A stretch of DNA of 64,000 bases from Pelagibacterium halotolerans B2 (GTDB taxonomy: Bacteria; Pseudomonadota; Alphaproteobacteria; Rhizobiales; Devosiaceae). Both the position numbers and the translations under genes were made by a program. Shown piece by piece: positions 17,929-26,727 of the stretch (positions within the stretch are counted from its first letter, which is position 1; each line of letters begins with the position of its first letter). The notes under the pieces are model-generated. The model did not search any database and was not told the origin of the DNA. It was given only the letters and a program-made list of their open reading frames with translations. The stretch lies in contig NC_016078.1 of NCBI RefSeq assembly GCF_000230555.1, forward strand, positions 1,984,001-2,048,000. Reading direction: 5' to 3'.

Positions 17929-18720
17929 TCAGCCGTATCTGCGCGCACGCCGATGGTGGCCGACAAAGCTCGGGATGGCGCAGGCGGCAAGGAGAGCGGC
18001 CAACGGCAAGGCAAATCCGAAGCCGAACTGGGCAAACCCCAGGGCTCCCACGAGCCCCCCGGCGAAAAAGCAGCCGACAATGGAGAGCAGCATTCGCAGC
18101 TTTCGCGGGTCGGCCCTTACGTCCCGTTCCCGCGCAATATTGCGATCGCGATTGCGATAGAGCCCTTTGCCAAGCTCGATCCCGATATCGGTGACCAGCC
18201 CGGTGACGTGGGTCGTGCGCATCCGCGCCCCGGAAATCTTGGTGATCGTCGCATTCTGGAGACCCATCAGGAAACACAGCAGCGGCGCGGCGACCAGCGC
18301 AAAGCCGGAAACGCCGGCAAGGACGATCCCCAGAACACCGAAGAGCAAAAGCAATACCGATTCCAGCGCCAGCGGCAGGGCGTACTGGCTCCAGCGCGTG
18401 TGCCGCCTTGCCCAATTGATGAGAATTGCGGAAAGGGCGGCGCCGGCAACAAAGCAGATCACCGCCCCGAAGCCCGATGCCACCACCAGCCAGTCGGCAA
18501 TGGCAATGGCGTCAGCCACTTCGGACACATACCCCGTCATATGCGAGGTATAGCGCCCGATGGCGATGAAGCCGCCGGCGTTGATGGCACCGGCAATGGC
18601 CGCAAGGATCAGCGACAAAGCAAGATCGGCGGCCGCGATGCGTTTGTGATCGGCGAGATGGGAAAACAGCCGAAGCCGGGAATGCCGGCCCCGACGACCG
18701 GCATTTATCGCTCTATCCAT
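17929..18720 (-). CDS. DUF1275 (YoaK-type) membrane protein
   Basis: 263 residues with about six hydrophobic segments. The family signatures are GGFIAIGRYTSHMTGYVSEV near residue 50-70 and GLQNATITKISGARMRTTHVTG near 150-172. DUF1275 proteins are inner-membrane proteins of unknown transport function. The start overlaps the end of the upstream FdhF-like gene by 16 nt, so the two are co-translated or at least co-transcribed. No experimental role is known to me. Confidence 0.88.
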   Translation of the reverse strand: MDRAINAGRRGRHSRLRLFSHLADHKRIAAADLALSLILAAIAGAINAGGFIAIGRYTSHMTGYVSEVADAIAIADWLVVASGFGAVICFVAGAALSAILINWARRHTRWSQYALPLALESVLLLLFGVLGIVLAGVSGFALVAAPLLCFLMGLQNATITKISGARMRTTHVTGLVTDIGIELGKGLYRNRDRNIARERDVRADPRKLRMLLSIVGCFFAGGLVGALGFAQFGFGFALPLAALLAACAIPSFVGHHRRARRYG

Positions 18721-20891
18721 ACCGGCACCGACTTGAAGGCAGGCGTTTTCGAGCGCGGATCGATGGCCGTCCCCACCAGCACATTGGCTTCCGGATAATA
18801 GGCCAGCGCCGAACCGCGGGGGATATCGAAGCTCAGAGCCTTGAGCTTGCTCATCTTTCCCTGCTCGGACGCCAGATCGATCAGATCGCCCTCGGCAATG
18901 CCCATCTCCTCCATGTCCTTGCCGTTGAGCAGCACCGACCAGCGCGGCGCCTTGTTGCGATAGCTGTCGGTCTCTTCGTAAACGATGGTGTTGAATTGGC
19001 CCTCCGAGCGGATCGTCGCCAGTGTCAGCGCCTTGCGCCCCTCGGGCGCCTCTGGGGTTTGCGGCAGTGCGATCACCTGAAAATGCCCCTTGCCGTCCAC
19101 CGTCGAAAACCGCGGTTCGTGCATGACGCGATTGGCGATATGGAACTCACGCTTTGCCACATCGATCTCGGCCAGGTCCTTGAGACCGGGGACGATTTCG
19201 GAAATGGCGCGCCGCACTTCGGCGTGCTTTTTGAACGCCTGAAAGTTGATCGGGCTGTCGGGAAGGATGCGGGTGGCAAGGTCGGTGAGGATGACGCTTT
19301 CGGGCCGGACATTGGCCAGCCGGTCGATGCCGCCATCAGATAACCGTATGAAATTGAACATCGATTCCTGGGTTGTCGGCTCCCATTCCTCATCGCGGGC
19401 CGTTACCGGCAGGATCAGGCTCTCGGTATCGTCGTGCCCATGGACGTGCCCCAGATTAAGGGTTGTAGTCAAAAAGAGCTTGAATCCTATAGAGTTAAGG
19501 GCCTTTTCCGCCCATGCGGTATCGGGGGATGCGCCGTAGAGATTGCCCCCCATGATGACCGCCGCGTCCATTTCGCCGCGATGGGCGGCGTGCAGGCACG
19601 CCATGGTGTCCAAGCCCTTGGAACGACTGAGAGAAATCGAAAACTGCCGCTCCATTTCGGCCATGACGTCCTCGGCCAGCAGCGGTTTGACGCCGATGGT
19701 GCCGATGCCCTGCACATTGGAGTGTCCGCGCAGCGGCAAGAGCCCCGCATTGGGCCGCCCGATCATGCCGCGCAACAGGGCGAGATTGGCAATTGATTCA
19801 ACGTTTTCAACGCCATGGACGTGATGGGTCATGCCCATCCCCCAGGCGAAGACCACGTTCTTCGCCCGGCCATAACGATGCGCCACGCGCTCGATTTCGG
19901 CCCGCGACAGGCCCGTCACCGTTTCGATTGTTTCCCACGAAATTGCATGGACTTGAGCTTTGTAGGCCCCAATGTTGGCGGAATGTTTTTCAATAAAATC
20001 GATATCCTCCATTCCCGCCTCGAGCACCGCCTTGGCGATGCCAGCCATGAGCGCGATATCGGACCCGATACGCGGCTGGAGATAGTCCGAGGCGATCTCA
20101 TCGCCACCCCTGAGCATCGATGACGGCGATTTGGGTACGGCGAATTTGACGAGCCCCGGCTCGCGCGCCGGATTGATGACAATCACCTCCCCGCCCCGGT
20201 CGCGGCAATGCTTGAGCATGTGGATGAAGCGCGGATGGTTGGACGAAGGATTGGCCCCGATCACAAAGATCATGTCGGCGCCGGTGAGGTCGGCAAGCTC
20301 GACGGTCGCGGTGCCCTTGCCGATGGTGGTGGCCAGCCCCTCGCTGGTCGCCTGATGGCAGAAATAGGAACAGTTGTTGACATTGTTGGTGCCGAAGGCC
20401 CGGGCGAGAAGCTGGAAGATGAACCCCGCCTCGTTCGATGAGCGCCCCGAAGAGTAAAAGAACGTCCGGTCCGGCACCGTGGCCAGAAGCCGGTTGGCCG
20501 CGTGATCGAGCGCCCAGTCCCAATCGACCACCTGATAGCGGTCCGAACGCGCCGCCTTGTAGATCGGGTCTCCCAAGCGCCCCAGATGCTCCATCTCCTT
20601 GCCGGTCAACTCCTTGAGGTCGTCCAGCTCGTGGGAGAAAAGGATGTGGGGAATGGCCGGCTGGATATCTGTCGATTGCGCCTGCACCGATTTGTTGCAG
20701 ACCGAGGGAAACTCGCCCAGCTCGTTGGTCATGCCGCCCATCTGCCCGCCCATGCCATAGGCACAGGCCTTGCAGGCGTTCTTTGCCGTCAGCGCCTTGG
20801 CCGCCTTGCCCACGCCCATGCGGGCCACGGTCTGGAGCGTATAGAGAACCTTCTTGGGCCCTCCCCCGACGGTCTGGTGCGAATGCGGCAT
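18705..20891 (-). CDS. FdhF/YdeP-family molybdopterin oxidoreductase
   Basis: 728 residues of the molybdopterin oxidoreductase superfamily. The N-terminal NACKACAYGMGGQMGG replaces the iron-sulfur motif of true formate dehydrogenases; only one close CxxC is left, as in the YdeP group. Cofactor-binding stretches include YSSGRSSNEAGFIFQL, VIGANPSSNHPRF, GMGMTHHVHGVEN and RGHSNVQGIGTIGVKP. The C-terminal MopB domain runs from about 600 to 728. The substrate is not known. A reading frame extends 85 codons upstream, but ATG 20891 has GAGGAG ahead and begins the conserved region. No electron-transfer partner is adjacent; DUF1275 follows. Confidence 0.88.
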   Translation of the reverse strand: MPHSHQTVGGGPKKVLYTLQTVARMGVGKAAKALTAKNACKACAYGMGGQMGGMTNELGEFPSVCNKSVQAQSTDIQPAIPHILFSHELDDLKELTGKEMEHLGRLGDPIYKAARSDRYQVVDWDWALDHAANRLLATVPDRTFFYSSGRSSNEAGFIFQLLARAFGTNNVNNCSYFCHQATSEGLATTIGKGTATVELADLTGADMIFVIGANPSSNHPRFIHMLKHCRDRGGEVIVINPAREPGLVKFAVPKSPSSMLRGGDEIASDYLQPRIGSDIALMAGIAKAVLEAGMEDIDFIEKHSANIGAYKAQVHAISWETIETVTGLSRAEIERVAHRYGRAKNVVFAWGMGMTHHVHGVENVESIANLALLRGMIGRPNAGLLPLRGHSNVQGIGTIGVKPLLAEDVMAEMERQFSISLSRSKGLDTMACLHAAHRGEMDAAVIMGGNLYGASPDTAWAEKALNSIGFKLFLTTTLNLGHVHGHDDTESLILPVTARDEEWEPTTQESMFNFIRLSDGGIDRLANVRPESVILTDLATRILPDSPINFQAFKKHAEVRRAISEIVPGLKDLAEIDVAKREFHIANRVMHEPRFSTVDGKGHFQVIALPQTPEAPEGRKALTLATIRSEGQFNTIVYEETDSYRNKAPRWSVLLNGKDMEEMGIAEGDLIDLASEQGKMSKLKALSFDIPRGSALAYYPEANVLVGTAIDPRSKTPAFKSVPVWIER

Positions 20892-21048
20892 GGCGGCAAA
20901 TCTCCTCGCGGCAAGTATGGCACGGCAGGAGGGCCTGGCAACAGGCCGCCCCGGCAGTGTTGCCCGTTTTTCGCAATCGGATACCGATGGCTTTGGCGGA
21001 CGGGCGAATGCGCTTATAGCCAGTGTACCGCCCACTGGACGATTCGCC
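20892..21048. promoter_or_regulatory. Divergent promoter region between fdhF-like and ydcZ-like genes
   Basis: 157 nt between two outward-facing starts, so promoters for both units must lie here. I see no convincing operator. Both upstream open frames crossing it look non-coding. Confidence 0.4.
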
Positions 21049-21534
21049 ATGTCATCCAATTCGTCATCCGCCCTCAGGCCCGCCCCGCTGCACCTGCTTC
21101 TGGCCTTCGCCAGTGGCGGCCTTCTGACCCTGATGGTCGATTTCAACGGGCTGGTCGGACTTTACGGCGGGGCCATGTATTCCTCGTGGGTGGCCCATGG
21201 CACCGGGACGGTGGCCGCGCTGATCTTTCTGGCGCTGCTGCGCTTCGGCCCACACTCGTCCACGGCGACCGACAAGCCCCGCGCGCCCCTATGGGCCTAT
21301 CTCGGCGGCGTCTCGGGCGCGCTGACCGTGACGCTGACCTCGACCACGGTCAATACCCCGCTGGCGTTATCGGGCACGCTTGCCCTGGGTCTTGCCGGAC
21401 AGGTGCTTTTCTCGCTCGCCGCCGACCGCTGGGGCCTGTTCGGCCTGCCCAAACGCATCCCGAGGCTCAAGGATTTCGCCGCGTTGGCGCTGATTTTTGC
21501 CGGCTCGATGATCATCATTTTCGGACAGGGATAG
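21049..21534 (+). CDS. YdcZ/DUF606-type DMT transporter subunit (first of pair)
   Basis: 161 residues with five hydrophobic segments. Family features are LAFASGGLLTLMVDFNGLVG at the start, GALTVTLTSTTVNTPLAL in the middle and a C-terminal LALIFAGSMIIIFG. Such small drug/metabolite-type proteins often come in pairs that form a heterodimer. The next gene, 4 nt downstream, is the partner. Start ATG 21049 (MSSNSSS) is chosen over an upstream one because it precedes the first membrane segment closely. Confidence 0.82.
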   Translation: MSSNSSSALRPAPLHLLLAFASGGLLTLMVDFNGLVGLYGGAMYSSWVAHGTGTVAALIFLALLRFGPHSSTATDKPRAPLWAYLGGVSGALTVTLTSTTVNTPLALSGTLALGLAGQVLFSLAADRWGLFGLPKRIPRLKDFAALALIFAGSMIIIFGQG

Positions 21535-21538
21535 GACG

Positions 21539-21961
21539 ATGACCACGGCAATTGTCTTCGCCCTGCTCGCGGGCATCCTCGTTTCGCTTTCCCGCCAACT
21601 CAACGGGCGGCTGGCCCTGTCCACCACGGCGCTGATCGCCTCGTACTGGAACCACATCGTCGGCTTTGCCGTCCTCACGGTTCTCGGTCTGGTTATTGGC
21701 GGCCTCTGGCCGGAAGGCGCCTTGAGCGCTCCGTGGTATGCCTATCTGGGCGGCACGATCGGGGTGATTTTCGTCGCTTCGGGAAGCTGGCTGATTGCCC
21801 GCATCGGCGCCATCAATACCGCGATGCTGGTCATCGGCGGGCAGATGATCTCGGGCGTGCTGCTCGATCTGGCGCGCGGCAACACCGAAAACCTTATCGC
21901 CAGCGCCATCGGCGTCGCCATGATCATCGCCGGCATGGCCCTGACGCAAAAGCGGGATTAG
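21539..21961 (+). CDS. YdcZ/DUF606-type DMT transporter subunit (second of pair)
   Basis: 140 residues with five hydrophobic segments. The sequence IVFALLAGILVSLSRQLNGRLA is the conserved YdcZ N-terminus, followed by WNHIVGFAVLTVL and WYAYLGGTIGVIFV. It lies 4 nt after the first YdcZ gene, so the pair is translationally linked and probably works as a heteromeric transporter. Substrate unknown. Confidence 0.85.
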   Translation: MTTAIVFALLAGILVSLSRQLNGRLALSTTALIASYWNHIVGFAVLTVLGLVIGGLWPEGALSAPWYAYLGGTIGVIFVASGSWLIARIGAINTAMLVIGGQMISGVLLDLARGNTENLIASAIGVAMIIAGMALTQKRD

Positions 21962-21988
21962 GTCAACCGACGCCACCCTCTCCATCGC

Positions 21989-22110
21989 CGTCATCCCGGA
22001 CTTGATCCGGGATCCAGTAACCGGCAGCGCTGGCGGTTCCGTCGCCGGTGCGGAGTGCACTGGGCCCCGGCTCGGGCCTGTCCCCGCGAAAGCGGGGAGC
22101 CGGGGTGACG
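21989..22110. repeat. Dispersed intergenic repeat (GTCATCCCGGA...GGGGTGACG type)
   Basis: The element runs from GTCATCCCGGACTTGATCC to CCGGGGTGACG. It contains a nested dyad (CCGGACTTGATCCGG) and a second GC-rich hairpin (CCCCGCGAAAGCGGGG). This type of mobile intergenic palindrome is common in alphaproteobacterial genomes. It sits downstream of the ydcZ pair and could also act as a transcript end. Confidence 0.75.
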
Positions 22111-22238
22111 GAGGGGGTTTTGGAGGAATGGGGCATCAAGGCAAATGCCGCTGCAACCGCCAATATGTGACATCACCGCTCTGGCGCCGCGGCAAGGATG
22201 GGCGTATATCGACCCCGTTCAACCGGAAACCGCCCGCC

Positions 22239-22511
22239 ATGCTCCAGACCCTGCTCGTCCCCGTCGCCGGCCTGATGATCCTTGCTGCCGCCATCAAGGG
22301 GTTGCTGCCCAGGGCGAAATGGCGCGAGCGGCTCTATTCGGTGTTTGCAGGGGGCTGGTCGGGGTTCGGCGTGGCGATTTATCATCCCGTGTGGCTGGGC
22401 CGGTTCGCCCCCATGGGCTGGGTCCACAATCCCAACATCGTGATGATTTTCGGCTTCGGCCTATTGGCGCTCGGCGTCTTCGGCGCCTCGATCATGATTG
22501 GCGACCGCTAA
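22239..22511 (+). CDS. Small two-pass membrane protein
   Basis: 90 residues: MLQTLLVPVAGLMILAAAI is a membrane segment, then a basic stretch (LLPRAKWRERLY), two further hydrophobic parts and a short tail ending MIGDR. No known domain recognised. Its last 51 bp overlap the 3' end of the convergent GST gene. Reading composition and hydrophobicity support a real gene, but the start is only one of several options in a longer open frame. Confidence 0.6.
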   Translation: MLQTLLVPVAGLMILAAAIKGLLPRAKWRERLYSVFAGGWSGFGVAIYHPVWLGRFAPMGWVHNPNIVMIFGFGLLALGVFGASIMIGDR

Positions 22512-23129
22512 TTGGGAAGCAAAAGCCCGCTTATAGGCGGGCCGCGCTTCGCCGCGCGCCACATAGGACGATAGATTGGGATATTCCTCAAGCAACCCCG
22601 ATCCCTCCAGCCGGCGCAGCACCAGCACCATGATAAGGTCGGCCGCGCTGAACGCGCCGTCGAGCCATTGTGCATCGCCCAGCCGACTGGCAAGCTGATC
22701 GAGCCGCACGCGCACGCGATCCTCAAGGACCGGCAACAATTCGCCGTACCAGGGCTTGTCGCCCACCACGTAGCGGGACTGTTCGCGTTCGACGATCGGC
22801 GGCTCAACCGTGTTGAGCGCGGCAAACATCCAGGTGATGGCGCGCGCCCGGGCATTGTCATCTTCCGGCAACAGGCCCCGATTGTGCCGGGCAATATGGA
22901 ATACGATCGCCCCTGTCTCGAACAGGGCAAGATCGCCCTCCTCATAGGTCGGGATCTGCCCGAACGGATGCAGCGCGAGATGATCGGGCTCTTTCATCTG
23001 CTTGAACGAAACGAGGCGAACCTCGTAGGGCCGCCCCACCTCCTCAAGCGCCCAGCGCACCCGCATATCGCGCGCCAGCCCCCTGCCGCCATCGGGCGAG
23101 CGTTCAAAGGCCGTAATCGTTATGGTCAT
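22461..23129 (-). CDS. Glutathione S-transferase family protein
   Basis: 222 residues. The N-terminal thioredoxin-like domain includes RVRWALEEVGRPYEVRLVSF and the cis-Pro glutathione site FGQIPTYEEGDLALFETGAI. The C-terminal all-helical domain includes FSAADLIMVLVLRRL with the conserved Asp. The substrate is unknown. It is a single gene, convergent with the small membrane protein gene that it overlaps by 51 bp. Confidence 0.9.
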   Translation of the reverse strand: MTITITAFERSPDGGRGLARDMRVRWALEEVGRPYEVRLVSFKQMKEPDHLALHPFGQIPTYEEGDLALFETGAIVFHIARHNRGLLPEDDNARARAITWMFAALNTVEPPIVEREQSRYVVGDKPWYGELLPVLEDRVRVRLDQLASRLGDAQWLDGAFSAADLIMVLVLRRLEGSGLLEEYPNLSSYVARGEARPAYKRAFASQLAVANHDRGAEDAERQ

Positions 23130-23235
23130 CGCAATTCTCCCCTGACTGTCCCGAGGACGGCCGGAACCCCTTCATTCCGACAACAACCCGACATAAATTC
23201 AGCTTTGCCGGACGTAAGGGCAACGGCCCGTTGGT

Positions 23236-24585
23236 TCAGTCGGGACGCAGCGTGCCCGGAAGGAAAAGCCTGACGCTGAGCCCCCCGAGCCGAGCGCGTT
23301 CAAGCAGTACCCTGCCGCCATTGATCTCGACAATATCCTGGGCGATCGACAATCCCAGCCCCGTGCCGGTCTGGCTCTGGTCGTGGCGGACGCCGCGTTG
23401 CCGCGCCGTCTTCATCTGCTCGTCGGTCATGCCCGAACCGTTGTCGGCAACCACAACATGCACATTCTCATCCTCCTGGCCGACGGTTATCTCGACGGTA
23501 TCGCGGGTATGACGCTGGGCGTTGTCGAGCACGACCCCGATCAGTTCGATGAGGTCATGGCGGTCCAGTTGAACGATGGCGCCCTCCGGGCATGCGATTT
23601 CCCAGGCGATCATTGCGCCCCGCTCGGTGCGCTTGAGAACCGAAACGACCTGCTCGATTGCTGGAGCCAATGGCGTGCTGGCCGCCGCGCTTGTCGAGCG
23701 CAGCCGCAACTGGGTGAGACGCAACTGATATTCGATGCGCTCATTCATGGTCCGCACCAGCCGGTCAAGCGCATCGGCCTCCTGATGGTCCCCGTGGTCA
23801 CGCAGGCGCGCTTCCGTCGCGCCCAGGGCCGACAGAGGGGTCCGCAATCCATGGGCCAGGTCGCTGGCACGGGCACGCGCGAATTCGAGCATGGCCCTTT
23901 GCGCATCGAGCAGCCCGTTGACCTGATCGACCAGCGGACCGATTTCCATTGGATAATCGTCGCGCAGCCGCGCCGCGCGCCCCGTGCGGATATCCGCGAT
24001 ACCGGTTCTCAGGCTGGCCAATGGGGCAAGACCGAGATGGACCTGCAGAACCGCGGCAAGCGTCAGCGCGCCCCAGACCAGCGCGAGCGCGCTGGCCAGT
24101 TGCATCGAGAAGGTCCGCACCGAAAGATCGATCTGCTCGCGATCCCGCGCGACGGTAACGACCAGCCGGTCGTCCGGAGCCCCCGAAAACCCGATCGCCT
24201 GGCTCAATCCCAGGAGCGGTGCCCCGGCCGGCCCGTCAAGGCCGCTCAATGCGGGCGAAGTGACCTCTCCGGGATCGAGCGTCACGTCGAACAGCGAGGG
24301 CGACCGCGCGAGCGCTTCCCCGCCGGGCCCGTCGATCTGCCAGTAGAGGCCCCCATAGGGCAGCTCATAGCGTGGATCGGCAAGCGGGCGGTCCAGATCC
24401 CCCATATCGATGCCATCGACCTGGGCCACCAGACGATTGAGGGTGGCCCTCAGTTCGGTCTCGGCCGACGCCTCGAGATGCACCCGGAACAGATGCACCA
24501 GCAGAAACCCCACCGCGATCATCGCCAGGCCGATCCAGACGCCTGCCCCGATCAGGAGCCGCAGGCGAAGCGATGTTCCCCTCAC
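23236..24585 (-). CDS. Sensor histidine kinase
   Basis: 449 residues. Two membrane segments at about 12-32 and 165-185 flank a periplasmic sensor region of about 130 residues. HAMP follows, then HisKA with the phospho-acceptor in ASDLAHGLRTPLS, and the HATPase domain with VLDNAQRHTRD (N box), VVADNGSGMT (G1) and GTGLGLSIAQDIVE (G2). The start overlaps the regulator stop by 4 nt. The arrangement with a PepSY-like gene upstream recalls PhoQ-type systems, but the signal is unknown. Confidence 0.92.
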   Translation of the reverse strand: MRGTSLRLRLLIGAGVWIGLAMIAVGFLLVHLFRVHLEASAETELRATLNRLVAQVDGIDMGDLDRPLADPRYELPYGGLYWQIDGPGGEALARSPSLFDVTLDPGEVTSPALSGLDGPAGAPLLGLSQAIGFSGAPDDRLVVTVARDREQIDLSVRTFSMQLASALALVWGALTLAAVLQVHLGLAPLASLRTGIADIRTGRAARLRDDYPMEIGPLVDQVNGLLDAQRAMLEFARARASDLAHGLRTPLSALGATEARLRDHGDHQEADALDRLVRTMNERIEYQLRLTQLRLRSTSAAASTPLAPAIEQVVSVLKRTERGAMIAWEIACPEGAIVQLDRHDLIELIGVVLDNAQRHTRDTVEITVGQEDENVHVVVADNGSGMTDEQMKTARQRGVRHDQSQTGTGLGLSIAQDIVEINGGRVLLERARLGGLSVRLFLPGTLRPD

Positions 24586-25247
24586 GCGCCGGGCCCTTCC
24601 ACATAATATCCAAAGCCTCGCCGCGTCTTGATGATCTGCCCCCCGACACGGCGGCGCACACGGCCCACCAGCACCTCGATGGAATTGGAGTCGCGTTCGA
24701 AATCCTGGGCATAGAGATGCTCGGTCAGTTCCAACTGGGAAACGACCCGCCCCTGATTATGCGCCAGATACGACAAGAGGCTGTATTCTTTCGGCGTCAG
24801 CCCCAGCGGCACGCCGCCGCGCAGGACCTGCTGCATGCGCGTGTCGATGACAAGGTCCCCCACTTCGATGCGCGGCGAGGCCAGCCCGCTCGACCGGCGC
24901 AGGACAGCCCGGACCCGTGCGACCAGCTCTTCGGGCCGGAACGGCTTGACGATGTAGTCGTCGGCGCCGGCTTCAATCCCGTCGACCCTTTCGGCCCAGT
25001 GCCCCCGTGCCGTTACGATGATGACGGGCCGCGTCATTCCCTCCTGGCGCCACCGCTTGAGCAGGGTCATGCCGTCGAGCTGCGGCAAGCCAAGGTCGAG
25101 CACGATGACATCGAAGGGCTCGGTGCTGCCTCGAAACCATGCCTCCTCCCCATCCGTCTCGCCCGTTACCGCAAACCCTGCCGCAGCCAACGCCGCCGCC
25201 ATGGTGGAGGCGATCCGGGGATCGTCTTCGATGACTAATGCACGCAT
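24582..25247 (-). CDS. OmpR/PhoP-type response regulator
   Basis: 221 residues. The receiver has the acidic pair in VIEDDP, the phospho-acceptor Asp in VIVLDLGLPQLDG, the switch Thr in IIVTARG and Lys in VKPFRP. The C-terminal winged helix covers residues about 125-218 (GLTPKEYSLLSYLAHNQGRVVS, RRRVGGQIIKTRRGFGYYV). It precedes the kinase by a 4-nt overlap and follows the PepSY-like gene by 5 nt, forming a three-gene operon. Likely targets include the divergent acidic secreted protein gene; this is inference. Confidence 0.94.
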   Translation of the reverse strand: MRALVIEDDPRIASTMAAALAAAGFAVTGETDGEEAWFRGSTEPFDVIVLDLGLPQLDGMTLLKRWRQEGMTRPVIIVTARGHWAERVDGIEAGADDYIVKPFRPEELVARVRAVLRRSSGLASPRIEVGDLVIDTRMQQVLRGGVPLGLTPKEYSLLSYLAHNQGRVVSQLELTEHLYAQDFERDSNSIEVLVGRVRRRVGGQIIKTRRGFGYYVEGPGA

Positions 25248-25252
25248 GGTTC

Positions 25253-25753
25253 CTATCTGACCGGATTGCCGGTTTGCGCATAATAATAGAGTGTATCGAG
25301 CGTCCCGTCGGGCAGAAGTATCTTGAGTTCGTAGAGCAGAAAACCATCCACGGTGAACAACCGCGTATCGATAAGCGTGCCCCCGTTCTGTTCCAGAGCC
25401 GGCCCCAGCACCCGGTCCAGCGGCACCGCCTGCCCTGTCCTGACCGCCCGGGTGGCCCGATCCTGCGCCGATTGACCCGCAGCCGCCCCGCCGCTCGCGG
25501 CGTTGCCCGCGCCATTGCCGGGAATATCGGGTGCGTTGGCCGCACCATTTCCGGCCTCGTCCGGATCTGGAATCGCACCGGCGCCCTCGGCATTGTCGCT
25601 GCCATCGCCGCCGCCGGCATTGTCGGCCGCAATGTCGAGGCCGGGATTGTCGGGTGGCCCGACATCGGGACGCGCCGAATTGCCCTGAGCGGGTGCAAGG
25701 GTCGGGCTGAGCGCCAGGATCGCGCCGAAAGCAATGATTGACAGGATGCGCAT
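25253..25753 (-). CDS. Secreted Gly/Asn/Ala-rich protein with PepSY-like C-terminus
   Basis: 166 residues. Signal peptide at about 1-23 (ending LAPAQG), then about 70 residues of low-complexity Gly-Asn-Ala-Asp sequence. The C-terminal domain of about 60 residues (VPLDRVLGPALEQNGGTLIDTR, FLLYELKILLPDG) resembles PepSY-type domains. Such proteins often regulate the two-component system encoded with them. It is the first gene of the operon with the response regulator and kinase. The PepSY reading is by pattern only. Confidence 0.7.
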   Translation of the reverse strand: MRILSIIAFGAILALSPTLAPAQGNSARPDVGPPDNPGLDIAADNAGGGDGSDNAEGAGAIPDPDEAGNGAANAPDIPGNGAGNAASGGAAAGQSAQDRATRAVRTGQAVPLDRVLGPALEQNGGTLIDTRLFTVDGFLLYELKILLPDGTLDTLYYYAQTGNPVR

Positions 25754-25996
25754 GGCTGGGATCCGGACCTGCTAATTTCGCGCCCGCGGCGCGTCATCTG
25801 GGGATGGGACGCAACCGGCCAATCGATGCGTCAGGGATTTCGAGCGCATCTCGATACGCTCCCGGTCCCGTTCCAGCCCCGCGCCATTTTGAACCGCCAA
25901 AGCTGACAAAACGCTGACAAAGCCATCAGGCCCGCGTCAGCTTGCTGTTGCTAGGCTCTGCTCGCGAACCGGACCCGTGGTCATGGTACGTCAGAA

Positions 25997-26050
25997 CGGG
26001 TGACACCGCTAGTTCCTATGCTGTACCCCCCGTGCACCTGGTGTCACCCG
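25997..26050. promoter_or_regulatory. Inverted repeat CGGGTGACACC / GGTGTCACCCG
   Basis: Two perfect 11-bp arms (25997-26007 and 26040-26050), 32 nt apart, lie in the divergent region between the PepSY-like operon and the acidic secreted protein gene. They could form a stem or be two binding half-sites of a dimeric regulator. About 100-160 nt upstream of the acidic-protein start. Confidence 0.5.
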
Positions 26051-26154
26051 CTCTGTTTCATCTCATTGCGCCGGGCGCGGCGCGTTTATCCCCGGCGTGC
26101 CGCGTTCGGCATCGTGTTGCCTGACACGCCCGGCGGATCGAAAGGGAAATGTCA

Positions 26155-26562
26155 ATGAAACTCTCGCTCATCTCCGCAATCGCCGCTCTCTCGATGGCAG
26201 CACCGGGCGCTGCACTGGCCCAGGAGGTCGTCTCGTGCGACCCCCAGACCATCGCGCAACTTCTCGGCCTTGAGCCCATTGCCGGCTGCGAAGCCGAGAT
26301 CACCGACCCCGACGGCGAGGAATCGGCCAACGATCGCCTCACCGGTCTGCTGACCGCGCACGAAGCGTCGGGCGGACGGTCCACCGAGGCTCTGGACCAC
26401 GCCAACACCATGAGCGGCGGCGCCGTGCTGGCCGCCGACATGAACGATGACGACGATGAGGAGGAGGAAGAAGAGGAGGAAGAAATCGAAATCGAAGCCG
26501 AGGACGAAGACGAAGATGATGGGCGCGGCCGGCCCGATGATGCAGGACGGGGCCGTCCCTGA
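26155..26562 (+). CDS. Secreted, strongly acidic hypothetical protein
   Basis: 135 residues. Signal peptide at about 1-23 (MKLSLISAIAALSMAAPGAALA), then a short region with two Cys (VVSCDPQTIAQLLGLEPIAGC) that may form a disulfide. The C-terminal third has a run of Asp/Glu over about 25 residues and ends in GRGRPDDAGRGRP. Such a tail could bind divalent cations or polycations. It is divergent from a PhoPQ-like operon, which would fit cation sensing; this is inference. Of two nearby ATGs, the second (26155) has better spacing from AAAGGGAA. Confidence 0.7.
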   Translation: MKLSLISAIAALSMAAPGAALAQEVVSCDPQTIAQLLGLEPIAGCEAEITDPDGEESANDRLTGLLTAHEASGGRSTEALDHANTMSGGAVLAADMNDDDDEEEEEEEEEIEIEAEDEDEDDGRGRPDDAGRGRP

Positions 26563-26586
26563 TCTTTGCGTGCATATCGGCCGGGC

Positions 26587-26615
26587 ATCGAACGCGATGA
26601 GGGGTCGCGTTCGAT
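26587..26615 (+). terminator. Strong hairpin after the acidic-protein gene
   Basis: A perfect 11-bp stem ATCGAACGCGA / TCGCGTTCGAT with a 7-nt loop lies 25 nt after the stop. There is no T-run, so it may be an RNA-stabilising or Rho-related structure instead of a classical intrinsic terminator. Confidence 0.5.
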
Positions 26616-26727
26616 CCATTGGCCCGCAAAAATGGGGATTTGTCTGATTTCGCCGTAGCAGGCAGCCCAAATCCCGGTCACTTCTTTTCGAACGGTCGAT
26701 ACTCTGCCACGAATCGGAATCCTGTCC

